Positions 18,160 to 28,548 are shown, numbered from the stretch's first letter. The stretch is 64,000 nucleotides of DNA from Fusobacterium varium (GCA_900637705.1 LR134390.1:124001-188000); one strand, 5' to 3'. Notes: generated from the letters alone by a model not told the origin. Numbers and translations: made by a program.

Positions 18160-18290
18160 CCAAATCGCTTAGTTTATTTTATTAAATAAAGCGGGGGAAC
18201 CATTATTTTTGGGGCGTATTTCCATTAGGAATAGGATACTTTTCAGTCCGAGCCCGTCAGCTAACCTCGTCAGCGTTGAAAAGAGCCTGG
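18160..18290 (+). ncRNA. Cyclic di-AMP riboswitch (ydaO/yuaA type)
   Basis: The conserved blocks of the ydaO motif appear in order: AAATCGCTTA near 18161, AAAGCGGGGGAACCATT (18188-18204), TTTTGGGGCGTATTTCC (18206-18222), AGTCCGAGCCCGTCAGCTAA (18245-18264), and CCTCGTCAGCGTTGAAAAGA (18265-18284). This class binds c-di-AMP and in known cases turns expression off when the nucleotide is high, often for potassium uptake or cell-wall genes. An intrinsic terminator follows at once, then a histidine kinase gene. DisA, a c-di-AMP synthase, is encoded at 53528-54577. Confidence 0.95.
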
Positions 18291-18303
18291 GTTTGTTTAT
18301 CAT

Positions 18304-18336
18304 AACACCATGACTTTTTTTGTTGTGGTGTTTTTT
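18304..18336 (+). terminator. Expression-platform terminator of c-di-AMP riboswitch
   Basis: AACACCA (18304-18310) pairs with TGGTGTT (18326-18332), with four further pairs inside (two wobble), then TTTT. It lies between the aptamer and the first codon, so c-di-AMP binding would favour termination. Confidence 0.85.
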
Positions 18337-18372
18337 AATTTTAAATGACAAAGAGGCAAATGGTGAAAGAAA

Positions 18373-20218
18373 ATGAGAGTAAGTATTAAAAGTGTTAAAA
18401 TGAGAGTTTTTTTAATTTTTATAACAGTCTTAGTAATTTTAACTTTAAATAGTTTGTGGGCTGTTTTTAATTTTAATATTTTGAATAATTCAATTGAGAG
18501 AATATTAGATTCCAATTATAAAAGCATAGTTGCTGCTCAAAACATGACAACAGCAGTGGAAAGACAAGACAGTCTGCAGCTATCATATATTTTTACAAGA
18601 GATGAAAAATATATAATAGATTTTATGAAAAATGAATCACAATTTTATGATTTTTTAAAAAATGCTCAAGATAATATAACAGAAAATGGTGAAAAGGAAA
18701 TAGTAATAAGCCTTGGTAATTCTTATAAAGAATATATAAAATCATTTTATAATTTCATGGAAATTGAAGATATAGGTGAACAAAGGAATTTTTATTTCAA
18801 AGAAGTATTTCCTAAATTTGAAAAAATAAAGAATATTTCTAAAAATTACTAGAAATAAATCAAGATTCTATGGTGGTTAAAAGATATGAAGCTGGAAAAA
18901 TAGCAGAGAAAGCTACATTTTTTACAGTAATGGTAGCATCGGTGACAATTTTTTTAGGAATGCTGATAATTAGCTATCTTATCAAAAAATTCTAAGCCAA
19001 TTTCAGATTTTTATTGAAAAAATAGAAGGAGTAGCTAGAGAGAATTATTCACAGAGGATACCAGCAAATTTAGACAAGGAATTTAATGAATTAGGAATTG
19101 CATTTAATCAAATGGCAGAAAAACTAAATAACTATAAAAATATAAATATAAAAAAATAATGACAGAAAAAGTAAAGCAGAGGCTATTGTAGAAAGTATAA
19201 ATGATGGAATCATTGTAACAGATAAAGAAAATAAAATACTTCTTATTAACAATGCAGCAGAAAAATTACTGAATATAAAAGAATCAGAATTGTTAGATAA
19301 ACCATTTTTTACAGCAATTCCAAATAAAAAATACATGAGAGCATTAATGAAGTTATAAATAGCAGAGAAATAAAATCTACTGTTAAACAATTGGAATTAT
19401 CTTTAAATCCTGCTTTAGAAAAAATATTTACTGTAGAGTTTTTATAAATTCTATAATTGGAAAAAATAAAGAAAATCTTGGAATAGTGACATTGTTACAA
19501 GATATAACAAAATTGAAAGAGATAGATCAAATGAAATCAGATTTTGTTTCAACAGTTTCTCATGAATTTAGAACACCATTAACTTCTATAGGTATGGCTG
19601 TAGAACTTTTAAAAGATGGATCTGTTGGTACAATAAATGAAACACAGCAGGAACTTTTAAAAGTAATAAAAGAAGATAGTGAGAGATTAAATGTCCTTAT
19701 TAAAGATCTTTTAGATCTTTCAAGATTAGAGTCTGGAAAAACTCATTTGAAATTTGAGAAAATAATATTAAAAAAATTATAGAAACAACAGTAAATTCTT
19801 TAAAAAATCTTTCTGAAAATAGAAATGTAAAAATTGAAATTAAGAATGTAGGAAGTTCGCTTTTTGTTCTAGCAGATATAAATAAAATTATATTGGTATT
19901 AACCAATCTTATAACAAATGCAATAAAATATAAGAGTGAAGAAAGGGAAGGGCATATAATAATAGAAGCTTTTAAAAAGAAAAAAATATAGTTGTATCTG
20001 TAGAAGATAATGGTCGAGGAATACCAGAAGAATATATAGAAAAAATATTTAATAAATTTATACAGGTTAAAGTTTCTAATGAAGGGAAAATAGAAGGAAC
20101 AGGATTGGGACTATCCATATGTAAAGAAATTATAAAAAATCATGGTGGAGAGATATGGGTTGATAGTATTTTAGGAAAAGGGAGTACTTTTTATTTTTCA
20201 TTAAAAAGTGCAGATTAA
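18373..20218 (+). pseudogene. Sensor histidine kinase, broken by about seven frame changes
   Basis: The composite product is 616 residues: N-terminal membrane helix (about 10-33), extracytoplasmic domain, second helix (FFTVMVASVTIFLGMLIISY), HAMP (EGVARENYSQRIPANLD), PAS (ESINDGIIVTDKENKIL), HisKA with the phospho-His (FVSTVSHEFRTPLTS) and HATPase (TNLITNAIKY, VEDNGRGIP, GTGLGLSICKEI). Breaks are near 18845, 18989, 19150, 19346, 19443, 19776 and 19985. Six look like one missing A or T; the one near 19150 looks like one extra. Whether the gene is dead or the sequence is wrong cannot be settled here. First gene under the c-di-AMP riboswitch, probably replacing the kinase half missing from KdpD. 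Confidence 0.85.
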
Positions 20219-20237
20219 AACTGTGGACAGGAGAGAA

Positions 20238-20615
20238 ATGTCAAAGAAAATTCTTATTATAGATGATGAAAAAAATATTTTATTAACTTTAAATTTAATT
20301 TTAAGAAATGAAGGATATGATGTATTTATAGCTTCAGATAGTTTAGAAGGGGTGATAAAGGCAGGAGAGATAAAGCCTAATTTAATATTATTAGATATAT
20401 GTTTACCCAAAGCAGATGGATATTCTGTATGTAGATCATTAAGATGTGATACAGATATTGAAGAAATACCAATAATATTTATGAGTTCAAAAAATCATGA
20501 AGATGATATAGAAGAAGCTTTTGATTCAGGTGGAAATGATTATTTATTAAAGCCTTTTACTAAAAAAGAGTTACTAGATGTAATAGAGAGAAATATAAAC
20601 AGGGGGAAGAAATGA
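20238..20615 (+). CDS. Single-domain response regulator (CheY-like)
   Basis: A 125-residue receiver domain only: acidic pocket IIDDEKN, phospho-Asp in LILLDICLPKADGYS, Ser in IFMSSKN, Lys in YLLKPFTKKEL. There is no DNA-binding output domain, so it probably relays phosphate rather than binding promoters. I chose ATG 20238 because of AGGAGAG upstream; the frame opens earlier but would overlap the kinase end. Its TGA overlaps the ATG of the next gene. Confidence 0.9.
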   Translation: MSKKILIIDDEKNILLTLNLILRNEGYDVFIASDSLEGVIKAGEIKPNLILLDICLPKADGYSVCRSLRCDTDIEEIPIIFMSSKNHEDDIEEAFDSGGNDYLLKPFTKKELLDVIERNINRGKK

Positions 20616-21281
20616 AAAAAGGATACTGATTACAGATGATGAAAAAATATAAGAACTACTTTAAATTGCTGTTTAATAACAGAAGGTTTTGAAATAGAGA
20701 TGGCTGCCAGTGGAGAAGAAGCATTAAATATGATTTTAAACCAAGGAAAAAATTATGACTTGATACTTTTAGATATCAAAATGTCAGATATAGATGGAAT
20801 GGAAGTTTTAAGGAAATTACGAGAAGCAGGAAATAAAACCAACATTATTATGATGACTGCATATGGAACTATAAAAGAAGCAGTAGAAGCAATGAAATTA
20901 AACGCTATTGACTTCATAAGTAAACCTTTTACTCCAGAACAGATAAGAATGCTTGTGAAAAAGGTTTTTTTAAGAGAAGAATTAGAGGAAGAAAAACTGA
21001 AAACTTATGAAGATTATATAGAATATGCAAAGCTAAATATAATTAGAAGAAAATTTGAAGAAAGTGAAAATCTTTTAAAAATAGCCATTGGTAAAAGTGT
21101 AAATTCTCCTGAGGCTCACAATTTGTTAGGGGTAATTGCTGAATGTAAAGGGAAAATAGGGGAAGCTCAAAAGCAATATAGGGCAGCCTTAGCTTTGGAT
21201 TCCTCTTACGAACCTGCTGTAAGTAATCTTGAGAGAATAACTGAAATGGATTACTCTAATGAAGATATAAAATTAGGATAG
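20612..21281 (+). CDS. Response regulator with C-terminal TPR-like region, two frameshifts at the start
   Basis: The repaired product is 223 residues. Residues 1-120 are a receiver domain (ILITDDEKNIRTTLN, LILLDIKMSDIDGMEVL, MMTAYG, ISKPFTPEQI). The C-terminal part contains TPR-like helices (SPEAHNLLGVIAECKGKIGEAQKQYRAALALDSSYEPAVSNLERI, written here as a description of residues about 170-215) instead of a DNA-binding domain. Two breaks, near 20618 (A6) and 20645 (A6), each look like one missing A. It probably acts through protein contacts. No OmpR-type KdpE is present in this cluster. Confidence 0.75.
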
Positions 21282-21293
21282 GAATGTAAAGAT

Positions 21294-22435
21294 ATGGATG
21301 AAAAAAAAAGATTAACTCCAGAAGAAGCATTGAAAATATATAATAAAGAAAAAAAAGGAAAATTAAAAATATACCTTGGATATTCACCTGGAGTAGGAAA
21401 AACTTATACAATGCTAAGAGAAGCTAATATAAGAGTTAAAAGAGGAGAAGATATATGTATTGGATATATTGAACCTCATGACAGAAAAGCTACAACAGAA
21501 CAAATAGGAATATTAGAAGAAATTCCTCCTTTGGAAATAGAATATTATGGAAAAAAGTATAAAGAAGTTGACATAGAAAAAATTAAAAAGAGAAAACCAG
21601 AAACAGTTCTAGTAGATGAGCTTGCTCATACTAATATAAAAGGAAGTAAAAATAAAAAAAGATATGAGGATATATTAGAAATATTAGAAGCTGGAATAAA
21701 TGTTCATACAACTATGAATATTCAACATCTTGAAAGTTTAAATGACACAATATATACAATAACTGGAATAATAGTAAGGGAAACTGTTCCTGATAAAATA
21801 ATAAATATAGCTGATGAAGTAGAAGTTATTGATATATCAGCAACTGGACTTGAGGAAAGACTTAAGAGAGGAGAAATATATAATCTTCAAACAGTTCCAA
21901 ATGCATTGAGAAATTTTTTAGGCAAGGGAACCTCAATGCATTAAGAGAAATAGCTCTAAGGCAAATAGCTCAAGAAGTAGATAATAATCTTGTAGAATAC
22001 ATGGAAAATAAAAAAATAAATACTAACTGGCACACTACAGAAAGAGTTCTAGTATCAATATCTTCCAGTCCTAAAGCTGGAAGAATAATTAGATATGGTG
22101 CAAGAATAGCTCAAAGATATAAATGTGAATTTTATGTTATTTCAATAGAAACTAATGGAATCTTGAAAAAGGGATTTACAGCTGAAGAATGGAAAGTAAT
22201 AGAACAACATGAAGAACTGGCTAAAACTTTAGGTGCTGAAGTTGTAAGAGTAAAAGGAAAAGATATAGTTCGAGAAATATTAAAATTTTCTTTTGAAAGA
22301 AGAATAACGCAAATAGTTTTAGGACACAGCAAAAGAGGTAAATTAGCTACTTTTTTTAAAGGTTCTGTAATAAATAAAATAATAGAAAATTCTAAAGGGG
22401 TAGAAATAAGGATAGTTCCTTGGGAGAATATGTAA
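21294..22435 (+). CDS. kdpD: Kinase-less KdpD (KdpD N-domain plus USP domain), one frameshift
   Basis: 380 residues when repaired, far shorter than the roughly 900 of full KdpD. The KdpD N-domain (about 1-225) has the P-loop GYSPGVGKTYTML, DRKATTEQI, VDELAHTN and HTTMNIQHLESLND; the rest is a universal-stress-protein domain (about 245-380). There are no transmembrane, HisKA or HATPase domains. In Staphylococcus aureus the KdpD USP domain binds c-di-AMP, and an FTAEE stretch here resembles part of the reported binding motif, though the spacing differs. One T seems missing in the T run at 21915-21920; the pieces are 21294-21944 and 21945-22435. Last gene of the riboswitch operon. Confidence 0.88.
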
Positions 22436-22499
22436 AAACTTCCTTTATAATAAAGCAGAGAAGAAGTTCATCTGTATATTATAAAAGAAGTTTATTTTT
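22436..22499. terminator. Terminator after kdpD
   Basis: Arms 22436-22451 and 22478-22493 pair at 15 of 16 positions around a 26-base loop, then ATTTTTT. It also covers the 3' end of the convergent peptidase gene. Confidence 0.75.
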
Positions 22500-23337
22500 T
22501 ATTTTTCTAATACAGAAGAATCAATAAAAAGGTATGGATTTACAAAAGTTGTTCCAATACTAATTGTAAAATGTAAATGAGGACCAGTAGTAAAACCTGT
22601 ATTTCCACTTTTTCCAATTAAATCCCCTTTTTTTACTGTATCTCCTTCTTTTACATTTAAAGAACTCATATGAGCATAGCTTGAAAATACATTCATTCCA
22701 TGGTCAATAACAAGAGTATTTCCAGTAGAAGTCAGCTCTTTTGCAAGAACTACCTTTCCTGAATTTGATGCTTTTAAAGGAGTGCCAACAGGAACAGGGA
22801 AATCAATACCCGAATGATATCCAACTACCTTATTATTCACAAATCTCATAGCACCAAAGGGACTGCTGATTTTACTTTGTACAGGAAGTATAAAATTACC
22901 AACCCAAAGTTTTTTTGCAGTTGGATTTTTTTTAGCTTCAGATACAAAATTAGTCATAACTTTCATATTTTTTTCAGAACGTTTCTCTGACATAGTTTTA
23001 GAAACAGTTATATAACTTTTTTTAAAGTTTCCATCAAGAACTTTTATTGTTTTAGAATAAATTTCATTATTTCCTTCAGATATTTTTACAGTATATACTC
23101 CTTCTGGGGTAGAATAATGTACAGGAATAAAAGCAATTTTTTATTATTGTCCTTAAAACTTTTTATTTTTATTAAAGAATTTTTAAAGGTTATTTCATAG
23201 TTTTTATTAGCAGGATATTCAATATAGAAAAATCCTCCTTGATTAACTTTATCATCTGAAAATATTATATTTTCAGATGCGAAGCTTAAAATAGTTAAAG
23301 TAAAAAATATAAAAAGCAGTAATTTTTTCATCTTCAT
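22499..23337 (-). CDS. Secreted M23-family metallopeptidase, one frameshift
   Basis: 279 residues when repaired: signal peptide (about 1-20, KKLLLFIFFTLTILSFA), a beta-rich region, then an M23 (LytM) peptidase domain with zinc ligands in YHSGIDFPVPVGTPL and GPHLHFTISIG. Proteins of this kind cut peptidoglycan cross-links or activate amidases in the periplasm. The N-terminal piece (23337 to about 23140) and catalytic piece (to 22499) are in different frames; one base is missing in the T6 run around 23139-23144. It starts 11 bases after the MATE gene stop, so they form an operon. Confidence 0.85.
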
Positions 23338-23348
23338 CTCCCTTATTT

Positions 23349-24679
23349 TTAAACAGAGGCTTCAACATAATTAATAGTTAATTTCTTCATAAATGGAATA
23401 GTAAGTATAGCTGTCATAAAATCTGCAAAAGGCAGAGCAAGCCAGATGCCATTTACTCCTATTAGTTTTGGAAGAATAACCAGTCCTATAAATACAAAAG
23501 AAAACTCCTAGACATACATATTACATTAGAAAACATAGGTCTGTCAACTGCTTGAAGATAAGCAATATTTACAAAGTTAAACCCAAGAAATGAAAGTGCT
23601 ATAGAATAAAGAATAAATCCTTTAGCTGATTCTACAACAAGTGGAGCATCATGAGTAAAGATTCTTACCACTGGTGTAGCAAGAAAAAATATTATTATGA
23701 GAGAAGCTATAGAGGCTCCAAAAGTTATTTTATGAGCAAAAATAAGCATTTTTTTAACTCTGTCTAAATTTTTTCTACCATAATTAAAACTGACTATAGG
23801 TTGAATGCCTTGTGAAAGTCCAGTAAAAAGCATTCTAAAAAACATAAAGCTATAAGATATTATTCCATAAGCAGAAGCCCCAAAAACACCTACAGCATTC
23901 ATAAATGCAATATTAAGAAGAACTGTAATAACAGCTACAGCAAACTCTAGTACAAATGAAGGAAATCCAATAGATAGAAGCTTCTTTAAAAGAAAAAAGT
24001 CTATTTTCTTTAAAGAAAGATTAAGTTTAAATGTAGAGCCAATAAAATGTCTGCAAAGATATATAGCAGATATTATTTGACTGATAGCTGTAGCATAAGC
24101 TCCTCCTTCTATTCCTAAATTAAATTTAAATATGAATAAGTAATCTAATACGATATTCAATCCAGCACCTAGAAGAGTAGATACCATTGCTCTTCTAGGT
24201 GCATTATCGTTTCTTACTACTGCATTCAAGGACATAGACATCATGAGGAAAAAAGTAGATACTGTACATGGATACATATATCCTTTTATCATTGGTAACA
24301 GTTTTTCATTTGCTCCCATAGCCATCATTAAAGGTTTAGTAAATAAAAATATCATACTTGCTACTATTATGTATACAAAAATATTAAGAAGGATTATATG
24401 GGAAAAACATTTATTTTGATATTTAATATCATCTTTTTTAAATGCAATGAGAGTAGCTCCTCCTATTCCAAACATTAGACTAAGTGCAACAGTAAAGTTA
24501 ATGATAGGATATCCAATATTTACAGCAGCAATTCCTTCGCTCCCTACTCCTCTTGTAATAAAAACACCATCAGCAATAGTATAAAGAGATGTAACTATCA
24601 TACTTATAGTTGAAGGAATTGCAAAACTGAAGAAAAGCTCTGATATTTTCCCTGTTTCTAGATTTAAGTTTTGTTTCAT
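23349..24679 (-). CDS. MATE-family efflux transporter, frameshift near C-terminus
   Basis: A 443-residue membrane protein when repaired, with the two six-helix halves of a MATE exporter: PSTISMIVTSLYTIADGVFI at the start, VRNDNAPRRAMVSTLLGAGLNIVLDYLFIF mid-protein (two adjoining motifs) and GLSQGIQPIVSFNYG. It would export drugs or metabolites using an Na+ or H+ gradient. The frame changes near 23502 (four A on the plus strand, one missing); the last 45 or so residues follow in the next frame to a stop at 23349. Weak RBS region (GGAAGGTGG). Confidence 0.88.
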
Positions 24680-24794
24680 TTTCCACCTTCCAAATATTAA
24701 TAAAATTTATATGAACAATACATATCATACACTATAAATAAAAATTTTCAATAGAATTTAAGGGGAAATTTAAAAAAACACTTGAAATATATAG

Positions 24795-24823
24795 TTGACA
24801 AAAATAAAAACCAGCTTTATACT
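24795..24823 (+). promoter_or_regulatory. Promoter of the riboflavin operon
   Basis: TTGACA (24795-24800), exactly 17 bases, TATACT (24818-24823). Start site near 24830, just before the FMN riboswitch. Confidence 0.85.
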
Positions 24824-24851
24824 ATTTGTGTAGAGAAATTAAATAAAAATT

Positions 24852-24972
24852 ATCTTCAGGGCAGGGTGAGCATTTTGCAACTCCCGACCGGCGGTAAAAG
24901 TCCGCGAAGACCTTTGGTCTTGATTTGGTGAAATTCCAAAACCGACAGTATAGTCTGGATGGAAGAAGAGGA
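24852..24972 (+). ncRNA. FMN riboswitch (RFN element)
   Basis: Conserved RFN blocks in order: TTCAGGGCAGGGTGA (24855-24869), ACTCCCGACCGGCGGTAA (24880-24897), AGTCCGCGA, a short variable stem, then TGGTGAAATTCC, AAAACCGACAGTA, and AGTCTGGATGGAAGAAGA. The class binds flavin mononucleotide and represses riboflavin genes when it is abundant. It is placed ahead of ribH-ribD-ribE-ribBA, giving feedback control of the pathway. Confidence 0.97.
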
Positions 24973-25009
24973 AAGAAATCTTTTTTGATTGTCTTTTTTA
25001 TGCTTTTAC

Positions 25010-25035
25010 AGCCTGGAGTTTATCTGGGCTTTTTT
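25010..25035 (+). terminator. Terminator of FMN riboswitch
   Basis: AGCCTGG (25010-25016) pairs with CTGGGCT (25024-25030), two wobble pairs, then TTTTTT. It ends 27 bases before the ribH start and should form when FMN is bound. Confidence 0.75.
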
Positions 25036-25062
25036 ATTTGTCCTGAATTACAAGGAGGAAAA

Positions 25063-25524
25063 ATGAAAGTATTAGAAGGAAATTATGCAGGTAGAGGGTT
25101 AAGAATTGGAATAGTAGCAGCAAGATTCAATGAGTTCATTACATCTAAATTAATAGGTGGAGCAGAAGATGCTTTAGTTAGACATGAAGTTGCAAAAGAT
25201 GATATTGAATTAGCTTGGGTACCTGGAGCATTTGAAATTCCTTTAGCAGCAAAGAAAATGGCAGAATCAGGGAGATATGATGCTGTAATTACTCTAGGAG
25301 CAGTAATTAAAGGATCAACACCGCATTTTGATTACGTTTGTGCAGAAGTTTCAAAAGGGGTAGCAACTGTAAGTCTTCAAAGTAATGTACCAGTAATATT
25401 TGGTGTACTTACTACAAATACTATAGAAGAAGCTATTCAAAGAGCTGGAACAAAAGCAGGAAATAAAGGATTTGATGCAGGAGTTACAGCTATTGAAATG
25501 GTAAACTTACTAAAGGGGATGTAA
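25063..25524 (+). CDS. ribH: 6,7-dimethyl-8-ribityllumazine synthase
   Basis: A 153-residue enzyme. It condenses 5-amino-6-ribitylaminouracil with 3,4-dihydroxybutanone phosphate to make lumazine, the penultimate step to riboflavin. Motifs are [37 protein letters not shown] (with the catalytic His) and FGVLTTNT. The start is ATG 25063 after AAGGAGGA; the frame is open upstream but lies within the riboswitch. First gene of the operon, which is less usual than ribD first. Confidence 0.96.
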   Translation: MKVLEGNYAGRGLRIGIVAARFNEFITSKLIGGAEDALVRHEVAKDDIELAWVPGAFEIPLAAKKMAESGRYDAVITLGAVIKGSTPHFDYVCAEVSKGVATVSLQSNVPVIFGVLTTNTIEEAIQRAGTKAGNKGFDAGVTAIEMVNLLKGM

Positions 25525-25526
25525 TC

Positions 25527-26603
25527 ATGGATAAAAAGTACATGGAGAGAGCATTGGAACTTGCTGCTTTAGGAGAAGGATATGTGAATCCAAATCCTAT
25601 GGTAGGAGCTGTAGTGGTAAAAGATGGAAAGATTGTGGGGGAAGGGTATCATAAAAAATATGGTGGACCTCATGCTGAAGTTTTCGCTCTGGAAGAAGCT
25701 GGAGAAAAAGCAGAAGGAGCAACTATCTATGTCACTTTAGAACCATGTTCTCATTATGGAAAAACTCCTCCATGTGCCAAAAAGATAATAGATATGGGGA
25801 TAAAAAGATGCATTATTGCATCTTTAGACCCAAATCCACTAGTATCTGGAAGAGGTATAAAAATGATGACAGATGCTGGAATTGAAGTGGTTACAGGTAT
25901 CATGGAAAAAGAAGCTTTGGAACTCAATAGAGTTTTTATGAAATATATATCAACAAAAGTACCTTATTTATTTTTAAAATGTGGAATAACATTAGATGGA
26001 AAAATAGCCAGTAGAACAGGAAATTCCAAATGGATAACAAATGAACTGGCAAGAGAAAAAGTACAAAAACTTAGAAATAAATATATGGGAATAATGGTAG
26101 GAATAAACACAGTTCTTGCAGATGATCCAAGTCTTACAGCTAGAATAGAAAATGGAAGAAATCCATATAGAGTAGTGATAGATCCATTTTTAGATATTCC
26201 TATAGATTCAAAATTTGTAAATTTTGAAGATGGAAAAAGTATTTTGATTACTTCATACAATAATGTAGAAAAAGAAAGAATATCTTTTTTAAAAAAGAAA
26301 AATGTAAATGTGATTTTTTTAGAAGGGATAGATTTTAAATTGTATGATATATTGAAAAAAATTGGAGAGATAGGAATAGATGGAGTACTTTTAGAAGGAG
26401 GAAGTTTTTTAATATCAAAAGCTTTTTCTGAAGATGTTATAGATGGTGGAGAGATATTTATAGCTCCAAAAATACTTGGAGATGATAAAGCTATTCCATT
26501 TATAAAAGGATTTAATTTTGAAAATATTTCTGATGGATTTCAATTAAGAAATGTTAAAATAAATAATTATGGAAATAATGTATCGATGGAATTTTACAGG
26601 TAG
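25527..26603 (+). CDS. ribD: Bifunctional riboflavin deaminase/reductase
   Basis: 358 residues. The N-terminal deaminase domain has the zinc site HAE (about 50-52) and PCSHYGKTPPC (about 75-85). The C-terminal reductase (about 145-358) has CGITLDGKIASRTGNSKWIT and LLEGGSFL. It performs two successive steps after GTP cyclohydrolase II: deamination of the pyrimidine and NADPH-dependent reduction of the ribosyl side chain. Starts 2 bases after ribH. Confidence 0.96.
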   Translation: MDKKYMERALELAALGEGYVNPNPMVGAVVVKDGKIVGEGYHKKYGGPHAEVFALEEAGEKAEGATIYVTLEPCSHYGKTPPCAKKIIDMGIKRCIIASLDPNPLVSGRGIKMMTDAGIEVVTGIMEKEALELNRVFMKYISTKVPYLFLKCGITLDGKIASRTGNSKWITNELAREKVQKLRNKYMGIMVGINTVLADDPSLTARIENGRNPYRVVIDPFLDIPIDSKFVNFEDGKSILITSYNNVEKERISFLKKKNVNVIFLEGIDFKLYDILKKIGEIGIDGVLLEGGSFLISKAFSEDVIDGGEIFIAPKILGDDKAIPFIKGFNFENISDGFQLRNVKINNYGNNVSMEFYR

Positions 26604-26611
26604 AGAGGAGA

Positions 26612-27235
26612 GTGAGTTCTATTTTTACAGGACTGGTAGAAGAGATGGGAGAAGTTCTTGCTATTGAAAATGGTGAGAAATCTCTTAAAATAAAGATAAA
26701 GTGTAAAAAAGTTTTAGATAAAAGTCAGGTAGGAGATAGTATAGCAACAAATGGAACTTGTCTTACTGCTGTTGAGATAGGAGAGAATTATTTTACTGCT
26801 GACTGCATGTATGAAACAGTAAAAAGGACAAATTTGAAAAGACTTAAAACAGGAGATAAAGTAAATCTTGAAAAATCTATCACATTGGCAACTCCTCTTG
26901 GAGGACATTTGGTAACAGGAGATGTGGACTGTGAAGGTATTATTTCTTCAATAACCTCAGAAGGAATAGCAAAGATATATGAAATAGAAATAGATAGAAA
27001 ATATATGAAATATGTTGTAGAAAAAGGAAGAGTAACTTTGGATGGAGCAAGTCTGACAGTAATGAGAATGACAGATAATAGCTTAAGTGTATCTCTTATA
27101 CCCCATACTCAGGAAATGGTAACATTGGGAAAGAAAAATATAGGAGATTATATAAATGTAGAAACTGATCTCATAGGAAAATATGTAGAAAGATTACTTA
27201 ATTTTTCTGGTGAAGATAAAAAGAAGGAATATTAA
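26612..27235 (+). CDS. ribE: Riboflavin synthase alpha chain
   Basis: A 207-residue protein made of two similar lumazine-binding barrels (each with TGLVEE..., then NGTCLT/DGASLTV-type segments). It dismutates two lumazines to riboflavin plus the pyrimidine that RibH reuses. The start is GTG 26612 just after GAGGAG, giving [13 protein letters not shown]; no ATG fits the conserved N-terminus. Confidence 0.95.
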   Translation: MSSIFTGLVEEMGEVLAIENGEKSLKIKIKCKKVLDKSQVGDSIATNGTCLTAVEIGENYFTADCMYETVKRTNLKRLKTGDKVNLEKSITLATPLGGHLVTGDVDCEGIISSITSEGIAKIYEIEIDRKYMKYVVEKGRVTLDGASLTVMRMTDNSLSVSLIPHTQEMVTLGKKNIGDYINVETDLIGKYVERLLNFSGEDKKKEY

Positions 27236-27284
27236 CAAGAGAATTTCTCTTGGAAAATGGATTTTAAAGGAGAGTGAATCAATA

Positions 27285-28478
27285 ATGTTAGATAGAATAG
27301 AAGATGCTCTGGAAGACCTTAGAGCAGGAAAATCAATAATTGTTGTAGATGATGAAAATCGTGAAAATGAAGGGGATATAATTTGTGCAGCTGAATTTGC
27401 AACATTGGAAAATGTTAATCTTATGGCTGCTCATGCAAGAGGACTTATCTGTATGCCTATGTCACAAGAGTATATAGAAAAATTGGATCTGCCTCAAATG
27501 TGCAGTGATAATACAGATAATCATTGTACAGCTTTTACTGTATCTATAGATCATGTGGATACAACAACTGGAATATCAGCATATGAACGTGGAATTACAG
27601 CTATGAAAGTAGTGGAAGAAGGAGCAAAGCCAAAAGATTTTAGAAGACCAGGGCATATGTTTCCTCTTAGAGCAAAAGAAGGAGGAGTCCTTGTAAGAAA
27701 TGGACATACAGAAGCAACTGTAGATCTTATGGTACTTGCAGGGCTTAAACCAGTAGGATTATGTTGCGAAATAATGAAAGAAGATGGAATGATGGCAAGA
27801 ATGGATGACCTTCAGGAATTTGCTAAAAAATTTAATCTTAAAATGATATCTATAGAAGATCTTCAAAAATACAGAAGAAAAAATGAAAAACTTATGGAAA
27901 TATCTGTAAAAGCAAAAATGCCAACAGCTCAAGGAGAATTTGAAATAGTTGGTTTTGATAATAAACTTGATGATAAGGAACATATTGCGCTTATAAAAGG
28001 AGATTTGGAAGGCAAAGAAGATGTTCTTATTAGAATTCATTCAGAATGTTTTACTGGGGACATTTTAGGATCGTTGAGATGTGATTGTGGTTCTCAGTTG
28101 AAAAGAGCTATGAAGAGAGTAAATGAAGAAGGAGAGGGAGCAGTTCTTTATTTAAGGCAAGAAGGAAGAGGAATTGGACTTCTTAACAAATTAAGAGCTT
28201 ATACTCTTCAAGATAATGGAGCAGATACTGTAGAAGCAAATGTAAAACTTGGTTTTGATCCAGATATGAGAGATTATTCAATAGCAGCTCAAATGATAAA
28301 AGCTCTTGGAATAAAATCTGTAAGGATAATGACAAATAATCCTGAAAAAATTAAAGGGCTTGAAGAATATGGAATTAAAGTAACAGGAAGAGAAGCTATA
28401 GAAACAGGATTTAATCCATCAAATGAAAGATATATGAAAACTAAGAAAGAAAAAATGGGACATATACTTCATATCTAA
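27285..28478 (+). CDS. ribBA: Bifunctional DHBP synthase / GTP cyclohydrolase II
   Basis: 397 residues. The N-terminal RibB domain (about 1-200, [28 protein letters not shown]) makes 3,4-dihydroxybutanone phosphate from ribulose 5-phosphate. The C-terminal RibA domain ([20 protein letters not shown] zinc site, RQEGRGIGL) opens GTP. ATG 27285 follows AAGGAGAG; the frame is open upstream without an RBS. With this gene the operon covers the whole route from GTP and ribulose 5-phosphate to riboflavin. Confidence 0.96.
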   Translation: MLDRIEDALEDLRAGKSIIVVDDENRENEGDIICAAEFATLENVNLMAAHARGLICMPMSQEYIEKLDLPQMCSDNTDNHCTAFTVSIDHVDTTTGISAYERGITAMKVVEEGAKPKDFRRPGHMFPLRAKEGGVLVRNGHTEATVDLMVLAGLKPVGLCCEIMKEDGMMARMDDLQEFAKKFNLKMISIEDLQKYRRKNEKLMEISVKAKMPTAQGEFEIVGFDNKLDDKEHIALIKGDLEGKEDVLIRIHSECFTGDILGSLRCDCGSQLKRAMKRVNEEGEGAVLYLRQEGRGIGLLNKLRAYTLQDNGADTVEANVKLGFDPDMRDYSIAAQMIKALGIKSVRIMTNNPEKIKGLEEYGIKVTGREAIETGFNPSNERYMKTKKEKMGHILHI

Positions 28479-28503
28479 ATTATTAAAAAAATAAGTATTT
28501 CGG

Positions 28504-28548
28504 GAAATGGGTTTATCATTTTAATAAATGGACTCATTTCTTTTTTTT
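28504..28548 (+). terminator. Terminator of riboflavin operon
   Basis: GAAATGGGT (28504-28512) pairs with ACTCATTTC (28532-28540), then eight T. Confidence 0.82.

Noticed and set aside
18169-18515. Open frames on the minus strand across the c-di-AMP riboswitch
   Set aside because: They lie within the aptamer and the start of the kinase gene, have no RBS and resemble nothing.
24925-25062. N-terminal extension of RibH
   Set aside because: The frame is open but lies inside the FMN riboswitch and terminator; ATG 25063 has a strong RBS and gives the normal length.
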